Source of the DNA: Streptomyces sp. NBC_00483
Lineage (GTDB): Bacteria > Actinomycetota > Actinomycetes > Streptomycetales > Streptomycetaceae
Reading direction: 5' to 3'
Length of the DNA: 64,000 nt
Assembly: GCF_036013745.1 (NCBI RefSeq)
Contig: NZ_CP107880.1
Coordinates: 8,618,001 to 8,682,000 of the forward strand
Shown one piece after another: positions 48,198-56,525 of this stretch. The translations under genes and the position numbers were made by a program. The stretch's first letter is position 1. Each line of letters begins with the position of its first letter. Below the pieces are notes generated by a model, which was not told the origin of the DNA, searched no databases, and saw only the letters and a list, made by a program, of their open reading frames with translations.

Positions 48198-49817
48198 TCA
48201 GCGGAGCCACTGGCTCTGGTCGGCAGGGCGGTACAGGGTGATCGCGTTGGTGATCTTGTCGAGGACGAGGTGCCGGTAGGTCGCGTCCGTGACCTCGCCG
48301 TCGTATGCGAAGTGGGGGTCGCCCTGCAGTACTTGCAGGTCCAGGCGGCGTACCTGGGCGGTCGTCAGGACCCGGGAGTTGTGCAGGGTTCCGGTCAGGA
48401 CGGCGAGGAGGAGGCGTGTGCGGGCCAGCGGGGTGCCGGCCTCGACGGCGCGGATGTCGAGCAGTCCGTCGTCGAGCTGGGTGCGGTAGGTCGGGGCGAA
48501 GCCGGCCGGGTGGTAGATGCCGTTGCCCGCGAAGAGCAGCCAGATGCTGCGGGGGCGGCCGTTGATGGCCACCGAGAGCGGGCTGCCGGTGGCCAGGACC
48601 TTGGCCAGGCCCACGGCCAGCGCGGGCCACTTGCCGATGCGCTTCTCCAGGAGTTCCCGGGCGTGGACGAGTTCGGAGTACACGCCGATGCTGAATGTGT
48701 TGAGGAACAGCTGCTGTTCGCCGCTGCTGTGAGGGGCGGAGGGTGCCCCTTCGGACGGGCCCTGTGTCGCACCGTCTTCCGGGTCTGCGTGGGGGTCCTC
48801 GGGCCGTGTTGCCCGGCCTGCGTCGGCGGTGACTGCCTCGCCTGCCTGGATCGCGCGGGCGACATCCTCCAGGGTCTGGTTGCCGAGGTCGCCTGCGAAG
48901 TGGTTGAAGGTGCCGCCGGGGAAGACTGCGAGCGGTACGTGATGGCGGGCGGCCGTCGCGCTGGCCGCGTTGACGGTGCCGTCGCCGCCGCAGACGCCCA
49001 GCGCGCCGCCGTCCGCGACGGCGCGCAGCGCTGCCGCGTGGAGTACGTCCACGAGGTCGTCACCCGGTTCGAACACGGTGATCGCGGCTTCGGGAAGGAG
49101 CGTGCGCAGCAGTGTCGCGGTGTCCTGGGACCAGGAGATGCCGGAGGACGGGTTGACCACCAGGTGCAGGCCCTTGCCGTCCTTGAGGGCGGGTGCCGGT
49201 TTGCGTGGGGGAGCGGCGGCCGCCGCGGTGTCCGGCTTCACCGGCCACCAGCGGCAGGTCAGCAGTGCGGCGCTCGCACCTGCGATGACGCCGGCCGCCA
49301 GACGGCCGCGGTGCTGAAGGCTCTCGCGGTCGCGTATGTAGGCGAGCCCCGCGGCGAAGGGCAGCACGGCGAGGCCGTGGCGGGGCGACTCCACGGCGAC
49401 CGCGGAGGCGAACGCCGCGGCCGGCGCCAACGGGCTGGAGCGCAGAGGCGTGGCGCCCGGGCGGGGGACGTTCCTGGTGAGGGTATTCGTGCGGGGGCGG
49501 GTGGCGCGGGCGGCGGGTTTGGTCAGAGCCCGGTCCAGTACCGCGACGATGGCCACGGACCCGATGCCGCGCAGCGCGGCCCTGCGTCCGCTCCTGCCGC
49601 CCGAAAGCCCGAGCGCGGCAACCGCGCCCAGCCATACGGCGTCGTGTCCCGCGACTGTGCGGAGCATGCGGACCGCTGAGCTTCCGCGCAGGGGCCGCCC
49701 CTTCGTGGAGAAGGTGGAGAAGGCGGAGGAGGGGGAGGAAGCGGAGAAGGCGGAGAAGTACGCCTTCGGCCGCTTTCCCAGTCCTTGGATCTTTCCCAGA
49801 CGTCCAGATTGATTCAT
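48198..49817 (-). CDS. PAP2-diacylglycerol kinase-like fusion (lipid kinase)
   Basis: A 539-residue protein. Residues about 45-200 resemble a phosphatase-type membrane domain (PAP2) with HDAVWLGAVAALGLSG, SSPLAPAAAFASAVAVESPRHG and several hydrophobic helices. From about 220, a diacylglycerol-kinase catalytic domain follows: LHLVVNPSSG and VCGGDGTVN (nucleotide loop), then FPGGTFNHFAGDLG. This fusion is frequent in actinobacteria and probably remodels membrane lipids. The N-terminal Ser/Phe repeat (SAFSASSPSSAFSTFST) comes from a GAGAAGGCG-type DNA repeat at 49709-49760. ATG 49817 is the best start. Confidence 0.85.
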   Translation of the reverse strand: MNQSGRLGKIQGLGKRPKAYFSAFSASSPSSAFSTFSTKGRPLRGSSAVRMLRTVAGHDAVWLGAVAALGLSGGRSGRRAALRGIGSVAIVAVLDRALTKPAARATRPRTNTLTRNVPRPGATPLRSSPLAPAAAFASAVAVESPRHGLAVLPFAAGLAYIRDRESLQHRGRLAAGVIAGASAALLTCRWWPVKPDTAAAAAPPRKPAPALKDGKGLHLVVNPSSGISWSQDTATLLRTLLPEAAITVFEPGDDLVDVLHAAALRAVADGGALGVCGGDGTVNAASATAARHHVPLAVFPGGTFNHFAGDLGNQTLEDVARAIQAGEAVTADAGRATRPEDPHADPEDGATQGPSEGAPSAPHSSGEQQLFLNTFSIGVYSELVHARELLEKRIGKWPALAVGLAKVLATGSPLSVAINGRPRSIWLLFAGNGIYHPAGFAPTYRTQLDDGLLDIRAVEAGTPLARTRLLLAVLTGTLHNSRVLTTAQVRRLDLQVLQGDPHFAYDGEVTDATYRHLVLDKITNAITLYRPADQSQWLR

Positions 49818-49876
49818 GCGCTCGCTACACCTCTGCACATCCAGTCCACTGCGCGACGACCGGGCCGACCGTAGCG

Positions 49877-50314
49877 TCACGTCACCCTATCGGCGCCCGG
49901 CTTCCGTACGGTCGGCGGTTTACTGGAAGGCGGTGGCCAGGCGGGGCGATGTTCCGGGGGCAGGGCTGTGAGGGCCTGGCTCACGGTGGAGTAGGAGGGC
50001 AGCAGTTCGCTGCTGCCGGTTTGGGCGAGCAGATCGACCAGGCGGCGCCCGGAGCCGGCCAGCAGGAGCATCCCCTCGCGGCGCTCCAGCAGCCAGCGGG
50101 CGGCGAGCAGGCAGTTGAGGCCGCGTGAGTCACAGAACGTGAGCGCCGTGACGTCCAGCACCAGGTGCCGGTGCCCGGCCAGAACCCGGGACCCGATGGT
50201 GCGGAGGAAGAACTGCTCGCAGTCCTGGTCGAGTTCACCGCGCACCCGCAACACCGCGCAGTGCTCACAGTGCGTCAGGTCGGTGACGGACAGGCGGTTG
50301 GTCTGCGTGGACAT
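49877..50314 (-). CDS. STAS-domain anti-sigma factor antagonist
   Basis: A 145-residue RsbV/SpoIIAA-like protein. The phosphorylatable Ser sits in LDVTALTFCDSRGLNCLL at about residue 63, and VLRVRGELDQDCEQFF is the first STAS strand pair. An unusual HCEHC cluster lies near residue 13. A Pro-rich C-terminal tail of about 30 residues follows. ATG 50314 has AAAGGGA upstream. It is divergent from the SigB-type sigma gene at 50633 and would free that factor from its anti-sigma kinase, probably the protein at 51632. Confidence 0.88.
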   Translation of the reverse strand: MSTQTNRLSVTDLTHCEHCAVLRVRGELDQDCEQFFLRTIGSRVLAGHRHLVLDVTALTFCDSRGLNCLLAARWLLERREGMLLLAGSGRRLVDLLAQTGSSELLPSYSTVSQALTALPPEHRPAWPPPSSKPPTVRKPGADRVT

Positions 50315-50547
50315 CGCGGTTCCCTTTGGCCGTGTGGTCACGATGCGTGAGATGCGGCCGGCGCGGCCTCATCGTACGGAGTCTTCTTCCGGTTGCCCCG
50401 GTGGCTTCTTCCTACGCGCCGGAGTTCGCCAACAGGCGGTATTTTCCGTCTAGTTGGGTGCTGCAGGCTGTTGCGGTCGGTCGCTGTCCGCGGAAATGGG
50501 GGATACCGCCGCGGGCTTCGCGCATGTTACGGAGCGTCAAATTGCTG

Positions 50548-50572
50548 GTGTGCTCCGGAAGATTGCGGGTAT
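50548..50572 (+). promoter_or_regulatory. Candidate SigB-type promoter of the second sigma gene
   Basis: GTGT (50548-50551), 15 bases, then GGGTAT (50567-50572), 60 bases before the sigma factor start. It is the best match in the window to the SigB-type consensus and suggests autoregulation. Confidence 0.5.
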
Positions 50573-50632
50573 GAGGCGTGCACGCCGCACTCCCGACCGG
50601 GGGAGTGCCTTCGGATTGAGGGAGCGACGACG

Positions 50633-51538
50633 ATGCCCCAGGCCTCCAGCCATCCGGCACAGCGGACCGATGCACCCGAGCGACATATGGCCGGCCTCGG
50701 GAGCGCCGCCCCGTCGGCCGACGCCCCGGGCCTTCCGTCACTCTCCGACACCGACACCGACACCGATATGGACACGCTCGCGCCGGCGGACATCCGTGGC
50801 CTGTCGAAGTCGCTGTTCGCCCGGCTCGGCGAGGTGGAGGAGGGCACCCATGAGTACGCCTACGCGCGCAACACCCTCATCGAGCTCAACCTCAACCTCG
50901 TGCACTACGCCGCACGGCGCCTGCGTGCTCACGGCGATTCCTACGAGGATGTCGTGCAGGTCGGCACGATCGGTCTGATCAAGGCCATCGACCGGTTCGA
51001 TCTGCAGCGCGGCGTGGAATTCACGAGCTTCGCCCTGCCCACCGTCATGGGTGAGATCAAGCGCTTCTTCCGCGACACCACCTGGGCCGTCCATGTCCCC
51101 CGGCGCCTGAAGGAACTCAGCCTGCACCTCGACCGGGCGAAGACCCTCCTCGAGCAGGTCGACGGGCGCGCCCCCACCGTCGCCGAACTCGCCGCCCACC
51201 TCGGACTGGACGAGCACGAGGTCGCCGAAGGGCTGAAGGCGACCAATGGCTGCACCGCTGCCTCGCTGGACCGATCGGTGGACGCCGGCGAGCCCGACGA
51301 CACTCTGGCCGCCCACATCGGGTGCCACGACCCGGAGTTGGCCAAGGCCGAGAACCTTCAGGCTCTCAAGCCCCTGATCGCCGCCCTCGAGTCCCGGGAC
51401 CGAGAGCTCCTCGCGCTGCGGTTCGTCGACGAGCTGACGCAGGCGGAGATCGGACGCGAACTGGGCGTCTCGCAGATGCAGGTCTCCCGCCGCCTCACCC
51501 GTGTCCTGGACCGGCTCCGGGTAAAGCTCAGCGTGTAG
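50633..51538 (+). CDS. SigB/SigF-family RNA polymerase sigma factor
   Basis: A 301-residue group 3 sigma factor. An N-terminal extension of about 45 residues contains an acidic Asp-Thr run (DTDTDTDMDT). Region 2 has SYEDVVQVGTIGLIKAIDRF and FTSFALPTVMGEIKRFFRD; region 3 starts at VHVPRRLKELSLHL and region 4 has RFVDELTQAEIGRELGVSQM. ATG 50633 follows GAGGGAGCGA. It is paralogous to the factor at 28562. The surrounding STAS antagonist, anti-sigma kinase and GAF-ANTAR gene form a full partner-switching set. Confidence 0.92.
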   Translation: MPQASSHPAQRTDAPERHMAGLGSAAPSADAPGLPSLSDTDTDTDMDTLAPADIRGLSKSLFARLGEVEEGTHEYAYARNTLIELNLNLVHYAARRLRAHGDSYEDVVQVGTIGLIKAIDRFDLQRGVEFTSFALPTVMGEIKRFFRDTTWAVHVPRRLKELSLHLDRAKTLLEQVDGRAPTVAELAAHLGLDEHEVAEGLKATNGCTAASLDRSVDAGEPDDTLAAHIGCHDPELAKAENLQALKPLIAALESRDRELLALRFVDELTQAEIGRELGVSQMQVSRRLTRVLDRLRVKLSV

Positions 51539-51572
51539 GAAGCGGCCGGCGGGCCCTCGGGAGGATCGGGAT

Positions 51573-51623
51573 CCGTGGAGGCCCTGGGGAGCGGAGTCAC
51601 TCCGCTCCCCAGGGCCTCCACGG
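51573..51623. terminator. 23-bp perfect hairpin between convergent genes
   Basis: 51573-51595 and 51601-51623 are exact inverted repeats around a 5-base loop. It is the longest perfect stem in the window and ends both the sigma gene and the minus-strand anti-sigma gene. Confidence 0.9.
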
Positions 51624-51631
51624 CTGTGCGG

Positions 51632-52069
51632 CTACTCGCTGCTGCGGGCGCTGCTTCGGGGCAAGGTCGCTTGGATCGTCTTGCCGCTGGGGCCGGCGGT
51701 CACCGTGACCGACCGGGCCAGGTGGCGGACCATCGGCCAGCCGAAGCCACCGGTGCCGTCCGACATGTCGGGGGATCGTTCGTGGGGCGGTCGCCGATCG
51801 GCGTCGCTCACCGCGATCACGATGCTGTCCGCTCGGGCCTGCAGTTGCAGGGAGCAGCGGCTGCCGCGCGCGTGGCGGACGGTGTTGGTGACGAGCTCGG
51901 AGACGACGAGCTCGACACTGGCGGCGTCCTGCTCGTCGACTGACGGGTGCAGTCGGTCCAGAAAGTCGCGTGCCGTCAGCCGAGCCTGGGCTGCTGCTTC
52001 CGGTCGCTTGCGCAGTGCCACTCGTTCGTTGGCGCTGCTGTCTACTGTGTGTACCTGCTGCGTGGGCAC
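51632..52069 (-). CDS. Anti-sigma factor-type ATP-binding protein (RsbW-like)
   Basis: A 145-residue GHKL ATPase: the N-box is VELVVSELVTNTVRHARG, and the glycine segment GGFGWPMVRHLARSVTV lies near residue 110. A GTG start at 52069 follows AAGGAGGG. It converges with the SigB-type sigma gene and is the natural inhibitor and STAS kinase of this island. A GAF-ANTAR gene follows upstream on the same strand, 36 bases apart, so the two are probably co-transcribed. Confidence 0.88.
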   Translation of the reverse strand: MPTQQVHTVDSSANERVALRKRPEAAAQARLTARDFLDRLHPSVDEQDAASVELVVSELVTNTVRHARGSRCSLQLQARADSIVIAVSDADRRPPHERSPDMSDGTGGFGWPMVRHLARSVTVTAGPSGKTIQATLPRSSARSSE

Positions 52070-52105
52070 TCTTGGACCCTCCTTGTGCGTGTGGGGGTTG
52101 AGGGC

Positions 52106-52840
52106 TCAGGACACGAGGGCGGCCGGTCGGCGGACGTCCGCCCGCGCCCCGGCGGGTTGCAGGACGCCGTCGCAGGTGTCGAGCAGCGACTCGTGCCGGC
52201 GCATGCTGGTGACCCGCAGCCAGGTCAGCGCCTCGCCGACCGGGCAGTCCTCGCGCGCGGCGACGTAACCGGCGGCCTGGTGGACGCGTTCCCAGCGCGC
52301 CGCACGGGTGTCGGTGGCCCACACCGGCTCGGGACCGGCGGCGTCGGCGTGCATGGGCCTCCAGCGCAGGAGTTCCTCACGGGCGACCGCGGTGGCCCGT
52401 TCGGCCTCGGCGATCTGCGCCGGGCTCGGCGGGGCGGAGCGGGTGTAGTACAGGCAGATCACACCGAGCGGCCCGTGCCTTCGGTGCAGCGGCAGCGCCA
52501 GAACGTGCCGGAGCGTGGGGAGTTCGTCGGACCAGCTCCGCAGACGCGTACTGCGGCCGTTGTCATGGACGTCGGGGACGAAGGTGGTCCGCGCCCCCAG
52601 CGCGGCGTCGACCGAGGGCCCCTCCGCGTGGGCGAACTGGGCGGCCTCGGCCTGCAGGGCGCCTTCGTCGCTGGCGTACAGCAATTGCCACTGCTCAAGC
52701 CGGGGGAGCAGGGACATCGTGGCGTGCTGCGCGCCCAGCGATTCGGCGAAGGCCGTGCACAACCTCCTCGGCAGGGCCCGGCGCCCCACGGCCGCCGCGA
52801 GCGACACGTCGTGAACGATCGACCGGTCTTCCTCCAGCAT
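52106..52840 (-). CDS. GAF-ANTAR domain regulator
   Basis: A 244-residue protein. A GAF sensor domain fills residues about 25-155 (SLLPRLEQWQLLYASDEGAL, LALPLHRRHGPLGVICLYY). The C-terminal ANTAR three-helix bundle is ARWERVHQAAGYVAAREDCP followed by VGEALTWLRVTSMRRHESL. ANTAR domains bind paired hairpins in nascent RNA and prevent termination. ATG 52840 has AAAGGA at good spacing. It probably senses a small molecule or redox state and adjusts expression of stress genes; the target is unknown. Confidence 0.82.
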   Translation of the reverse strand: MLEEDRSIVHDVSLAAAVGRRALPRRLCTAFAESLGAQHATMSLLPRLEQWQLLYASDEGALQAEAAQFAHAEGPSVDAALGARTTFVPDVHDNGRSTRLRSWSDELPTLRHVLALPLHRRHGPLGVICLYYTRSAPPSPAQIAEAERATAVAREELLRWRPMHADAAGPEPVWATDTRAARWERVHQAAGYVAAREDCPVGEALTWLRVTSMRRHESLLDTCDGVLQPAGARADVRRPAALVS

Positions 52841-53085
52841 GCGCCTCACTTCCTTTCTGGACGGGCCTTTGCCCTCCAGCGTTTGCGTCGGCGCCGCTGC
52901 GGAACGTGCCTGCCGCGACGCGGGGATGGAGATCCGCCTACCACCCGCGCACCGGTTTCACTCGTCCAATTATTTGGATTGCACTCGCGTACGGGAACAC
53001 GGCGATGCGCCACTCCGTCGGGCGAGTGTTCTTTGTGCGCAGGCGGGCAACCGAGAGTGCCGCGTGTGTCGGTGGGCGCCGCGGC

Positions 53086-53499
53086 TCAGGACCGGGAGGA
53101 GGTGGCGCTGCCGGCCTGGGCGCGGTTGGCGTGGATCTCGTCGTGGTGGCCGGCGACCCAGCCGATCAGCTGCGTGACGATCTCGTGCAGGCCGCGGCCG
53201 AGCGGGGCGAGGGCGTACTCCACGCGCGGCGGCACCTCGGCGTAGGCGGTGCGCGTGATCAGGCCGTCGTCCTGGAGCTGGCGCAGCGTGTGGGTGAGCA
53301 TGCGCTGGGAGATGCCGGGGATCTGGCGCTGCAGGTCGGTGTAGCGCAACGGGCCGTGCTCCAGGACGGCGACGATCAACATGCTCCACTTGTCGCCGAC
53401 CCGGTCAAGGACCTGCCGGACGAACGCCATGTGGTCGGCGGGGATGCTCGCGCACGGCCCGATCGCAGCCGCCATCTCCATATCGGTGCTGTCCTGCAT
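53086..53499 (-). CDS. HxlR-family transcriptional regulator
   Basis: A 137-residue winged helix-turn-helix protein. FVRQVLDRVGDKWSMLIVAV is the typical start of the domain; LRYTDLQRQIPGISQRMLTH is the recognition region and RTAYAEVPPRVEYAL the wing. A Cys near residue 12 (GPCASIP) is the only one before the domain, where many redox-sensing HxlR proteins have theirs. ATG 53499 is favoured as GGAGAGGA then has correct spacing. It is divergent from the azoreductase gene and probably represses it in response to electrophiles or quinones. Confidence 0.88.
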   Translation of the reverse strand: MQDSTDMEMAAAIGPCASIPADHMAFVRQVLDRVGDKWSMLIVAVLEHGPLRYTDLQRQIPGISQRMLTHTLRQLQDDGLITRTAYAEVPPRVEYALAPLGRGLHEIVTQLIGWVAGHHDEIHANRAQAGSATSSRS

Positions 53500-53605
53500 G
53501 GCGCCCATTCCTCTCCGTCACGCACACCGGTGTGCCTTTTGTACCGGCTTCCATACTGGCGCATCATGGCGTTACGAACAAAAGAGAGGAATTGGAGGTC
53601 AGGGC

Positions 53606-53692
53606 ATGAAAGTAGAGATCTGGGCCGAGGTCACCTGCCCCTGCCCCGTCCTTGACCCGCCACCCCACCCCGCCCCCACCCCATCTCCGTGA
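53606..53692 (+). pseudogene. Truncated FrnE/DsbA-family gene (N-terminal 13 codons remain)
   Basis: A 28-codon frame begins MKVEIWAEVTCP, the invariant start of FrnE-type DsbA oxidoreductases (usually M-x-V-E-I-W-x-D-x-x-CPWC), and has a perfect GGAGG ribosome site. After the first active-site Cys it turns into a Pro-rich run and stops at 53690-53692. The rest of the roughly 230-codon gene is gone. It sits between the HxlR promoter and the azoreductase, so its leader now serves the azoreductase transcript. Confidence 0.55.
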
Positions 53693-53706
53693 AAGGCACA
53701 ACTGCC

Positions 53707-54357
53707 ATGTCGTACCTGCTGCACATCGACTCTTCCTCGCTCGGCGAGGCGTCCGTCTCCCATCAGGTCGCTCAGTCCTTCCGTGACCAGTGGCAGGGTC
53801 CGGTCGTCCACCGCGACCTCGCCGCCTCGCCGGTGCCGCACCTGAGCGCCGCGGGCATCACAGCCCGCATCACCGACCGGGACCAGCACACTCCCGAGCA
53901 GGCGAAGGCGGCCGCGCTCCAGGACGAGCTGATCGAGGAGTTCCTGGGCGCCGACGCGTACCTGTTCACGGTGCCGATGTACAACCTCTCGATGCCGTCG
54001 GTGTTCAAGGCGTGGCTCGACCAGATCGTCGTCACGGACCGCACCCTGATCTTCAACGGCCCCTCCCCGGTCGCGGGCCGTCCGGCCCTGCTGATCTCCG
54101 CCCGGGGCGGCGGCTACGGCCCCGGCACCCCCAACGAGGGCCTCGACTACGTGGTGCCCACCCTGGAGGCCGTCCTGGGCCACGACCACCTCCTCGGCCT
54201 GGACGTCACCACCGTGATACCCGAGCTGACCATGGCCCCCGTGACTCCGGCCATGGCCCCGCTCCTTCCCCTGCACGAGGCGTCCATGACGACCGCCCAC
54301 GACAAGGCCCGCACGCTCGCGACGACCTTTGACACGTCGCTCCAACAGGCCGTATGA
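53707..54357 (+). CDS. azoR: FMN-dependent NADH:quinone/azo reductase
   Basis: A 216-residue flavodoxin-fold enzyme. The FMN phosphate loop is LLHIDSSSLGEASVSHQVAQ, and the FMN ring contacts are in FTVPMYNLSMPSVFKAWLDQ and LLISARGGGYG. AzoR enzymes reduce quinones and azo compounds with NADH and protect from thiol stress. ATG 53707 follows AAAGGC. Divergent HxlR control is the usual pairing for such reductases. Confidence 0.9.
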   Translation: MSYLLHIDSSSLGEASVSHQVAQSFRDQWQGPVVHRDLAASPVPHLSAAGITARITDRDQHTPEQAKAAALQDELIEEFLGADAYLFTVPMYNLSMPSVFKAWLDQIVVTDRTLIFNGPSPVAGRPALLISARGGGYGPGTPNEGLDYVVPTLEAVLGHDHLLGLDVTTVIPELTMAPVTPAMAPLLPLHEASMTTAHDKARTLATTFDTSLQQAV

Positions 54358-54480
54358 GACACGGGAGTTGTACGTAAGCGGCCCTGCGCGATCAGCGTCT
54401 CGTACCAGGCGCGTACCAGGGCCGACCGCTACTCCCAGAGGCGTATGCGGCCCGGCCCGACAGCCCATACCGTGAAGGGC

Positions 54481-55734
54481 GTGACGACCCCCGACCGCCT
54501 GCCTCTTCGGGCGCTGCCGCCACGCGCGACCGACCTTCTCGTGGTGGCGGCGGTCGGCCTGCTCACCGGGTCGGATCTCGCGGTCAATGATCCCGGGTAC
54601 ACGCAGGCCGACTGGTTCAGCCGGCTGCTTCTCGGGGTCTCGCTCGGCGCGCTGGTGTGGCGCAGGAGCCTGCCCCTGCCGGTCGCGGCGATCACCGGAG
54701 CTGCTTGCGCGGCCTGGGCCCTGTACGGGCACATCGGTGAACTCCTGAATCTCCCGGTCATCGTCGCGCTGTACACCGTGGCGGTCACGGGCCGTCGGCG
54801 CCGCACCTGGTGGACCGGTGTGGTCGCGGCGCTGGTCTCGGGGGCGGTGGCGCTGCGGGTCGGGTTCGACGTGGCCAATCCGCAGGGGTTGCCGCTGCTG
54901 GAGATGATCTGGCCGCTGGTGCCGCTGCTGCTCGGTGAAGTAGTCCGTACGAGAAGGCAGTTGACGCAGGAGTACGCGGCCAGGGCCGCCCGCGCGGAGG
55001 AGGACCGGGAGCGGGAGGCGGCGCGGCGGGTGCGCGAGGAGCGGGTGCGGATCGCCCGCGAGCTGCACGACATCGTCGCCCACACGGTGACCGCGATGAC
55101 GGTGCAGGCCGGGGTGGCGCTCGACGCGCTCGACGCGGAGCCGGAGGTGTCGCGGCGGGCGATGCGGCAGGTACGCGAGTCCGGAAAGGGGGCGGTCCGG
55201 GAGCTGAAGGCCACGGTCACCGTGCTCCGCGCGTCGGATGGCGAGGCGGCGGAGCCGGCCCCCGGTCTCGGCCAACTCCCCTCGCTGGTCGAGCGGTTCG
55301 GCGGCAGCGGTGTCGCCGTGACGCTGGCGCAGGAGGAGGCCATCACCGGAGTGCCGCAGATGGTGGAGCTGGCGACGTACCGGATCGTGCAGGAGGCGCT
55401 GACCAATGTCGTCAAGCACGCGGGGGCCCGGCACGCGGCGGTGTCGGTGCGGGCCCGAAGTGGCGTGCTGCGTGTGGAGGTCGTGGACGATGGCACCACC
55501 GCCATCGCCACCGCGGGCGGCGCAGGTGGTTTCGGGCTGGTCGGGATGCGTGAGCGGGCTGTCGCTGTGGGCGGCACCATCGAATACGGTCTGCTCCCCG
55601 GTGGCGGTTTCCGGGTCGCCGCCTGGCTGCCGACGGCGTCCGCCGATGGGCTCCCGCCCGCGTCCGAGGACATCCCCGATCCGCTCACCACCGACATCCC
55701 GGATCCGCTCACCACCGAAGGAGAAGCGCGATGA
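54481..55734 (+). CDS. Sensor histidine kinase, NarL type
   Basis: A 417-residue kinase with about five membrane segments in the first 145 residues, a coiled stretch rich in Glu/Arg, and the phosphoacceptor motif IARELHDIVAHTVTAM near residue 193. The ATPase domain has IVQEALTNVVKHAGARH and GFGLVGMRERAVAVGG. The C terminus ends with a duplicated DIPDPLTT unit from a 24-bp tandem repeat at about 55675-55720. GTG 54481 is used. It overlaps the response regulator (ATGA) and precedes the ABC exporter, forming a sensor-exporter module like that at 16581-20440. Confidence 0.9.
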   Translation: MTTPDRLPLRALPPRATDLLVVAAVGLLTGSDLAVNDPGYTQADWFSRLLLGVSLGALVWRRSLPLPVAAITGAACAAWALYGHIGELLNLPVIVALYTVAVTGRRRRTWWTGVVAALVSGAVALRVGFDVANPQGLPLLEMIWPLVPLLLGEVVRTRRQLTQEYAARAARAEEDREREAARRVREERVRIARELHDIVAHTVTAMTVQAGVALDALDAEPEVSRRAMRQVRESGKGAVRELKATVTVLRASDGEAAEPAPGLGQLPSLVERFGGSGVAVTLAQEEAITGVPQMVELATYRIVQEALTNVVKHAGARHAAVSVRARSGVLRVEVVDDGTTAIATAGGAGGFGLVGMRERAVAVGGTIEYGLLPGGGFRVAAWLPTASADGLPPASEDIPDPLTTDIPDPLTTEGEAR

Positions 55735-56399
55735 CCGTCCGCGTGGTGCTGGCCGACGACCAGACAGTCGTCCGCGCGGGCTTTCGCGCCCTGCTGGATC
55801 TCACCGACGACCTGGTGGTGGTGGCCGAGGCGGCGGACGGGCTCAGGGCGGTCGAGGCCGTGCGCACGACCCGCCCGGACGTCGTGCTGATGGACATCCG
55901 GATGCCCGGCATCGACGGCATCGAGGCCACCCGGCGCATCGCCGCCGACCGCACCCTGGACGGCGTCCGCGTGCTCATGCTGACGACATACCGCGTCGAC
56001 TCGTACGTCTTCGAGGCCTTGCGCCACGGAGCCGCCGGCTTTCTGCTCAAGGACATCGAGCCGGACGACCTGCGCTCGGCCATCAGGACGGTCGCCGCGG
56101 GGCAGAGCCTCCTCGCCCCCGCGGTCACCCGCTCCGTGGTCGAGGAGTTCGCCCGCCTCAAGGCCCCGGAGGCGGCAGGGGCACAGCGCCTGGCCCCGCT
56201 CACCGACCGCGAGCGGGAGGTGATGGCGCTGGTCGCGGCGGGACTCAGTAACGAGGAGATCGGCAAGGAGCTGATCATGAGCCCGCTCACCGCGAAGACC
56301 CACGTCAGCCGGGCCATGACGAAGCTTGGCGCGCGGGACCGGTCGCAGCTGGTCGTGATCGCGTACGAGACCGGTCTGGTCCGCGCCGGGGACCGCTGA
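55731..56399 (+). CDS. NarL/FixJ-family response regulator
   Basis: A 222-residue regulator with VLADDQTVVRAGF, phospho-Asp at about residue 53 (VLMDIRMPGIDG), MLTTYRVDS and FLLKDIEPDD in the receiver, and LTDREREVMALVAAGLSNEE at the helix-turn-helix. It is coupled to its kinase. The tandem palindrome-bearing repeats directly after its stop (56416-56489) are the likely binding sites, allowing it to switch on the ABC exporter. Confidence 0.92.
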   Translation: MTVRVVLADDQTVVRAGFRALLDLTDDLVVVAEAADGLRAVEAVRTTRPDVVLMDIRMPGIDGIEATRRIAADRTLDGVRVLMLTTYRVDSYVFEALRHGAAGFLLKDIEPDDLRSAIRTVAAGQSLLAPAVTRSVVEEFARLKAPEAAGAQRLAPLTDREREVMALVAAGLSNEEIGKELIMSPLTAKTHVSRAMTKLGARDRSQLVVIAYETGLVRAGDR

Positions 56400-56415
56400 C
56401 CCCGCGCTCTTGTCC

Positions 56416-56489
56416 ACTCCTGCGGGAGTAGTGACCGACTCCCGGCGCAGGCTACTCCTGCGGGAGTAGCGGCCGACTCCCGGCGCAGG
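56416..56489. promoter_or_regulatory. Duplicated 36-bp repeat with CTACTCCTGCGGGAGTAG palindrome
   Basis: 56416-56451 and 56454-56489 differ at only two positions. Each carries ACTCC-TGCG-GGAGT(AG), an inverted repeat with 5-7 bp arms, followed by GACTCCCGGCGCAGG. The pair ends 36 bases before the exporter gene. NarL-type regulators of such modules in Streptomyces bind similar ACTCC/GGAGT palindromes, so this is a probable double operator overlapping the promoter. Confidence 0.6.
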
Positions 56490-56525
56490 ACGTCGGAACG
56501 CTCCGCCGTCCCTAGCGTCGACGAC

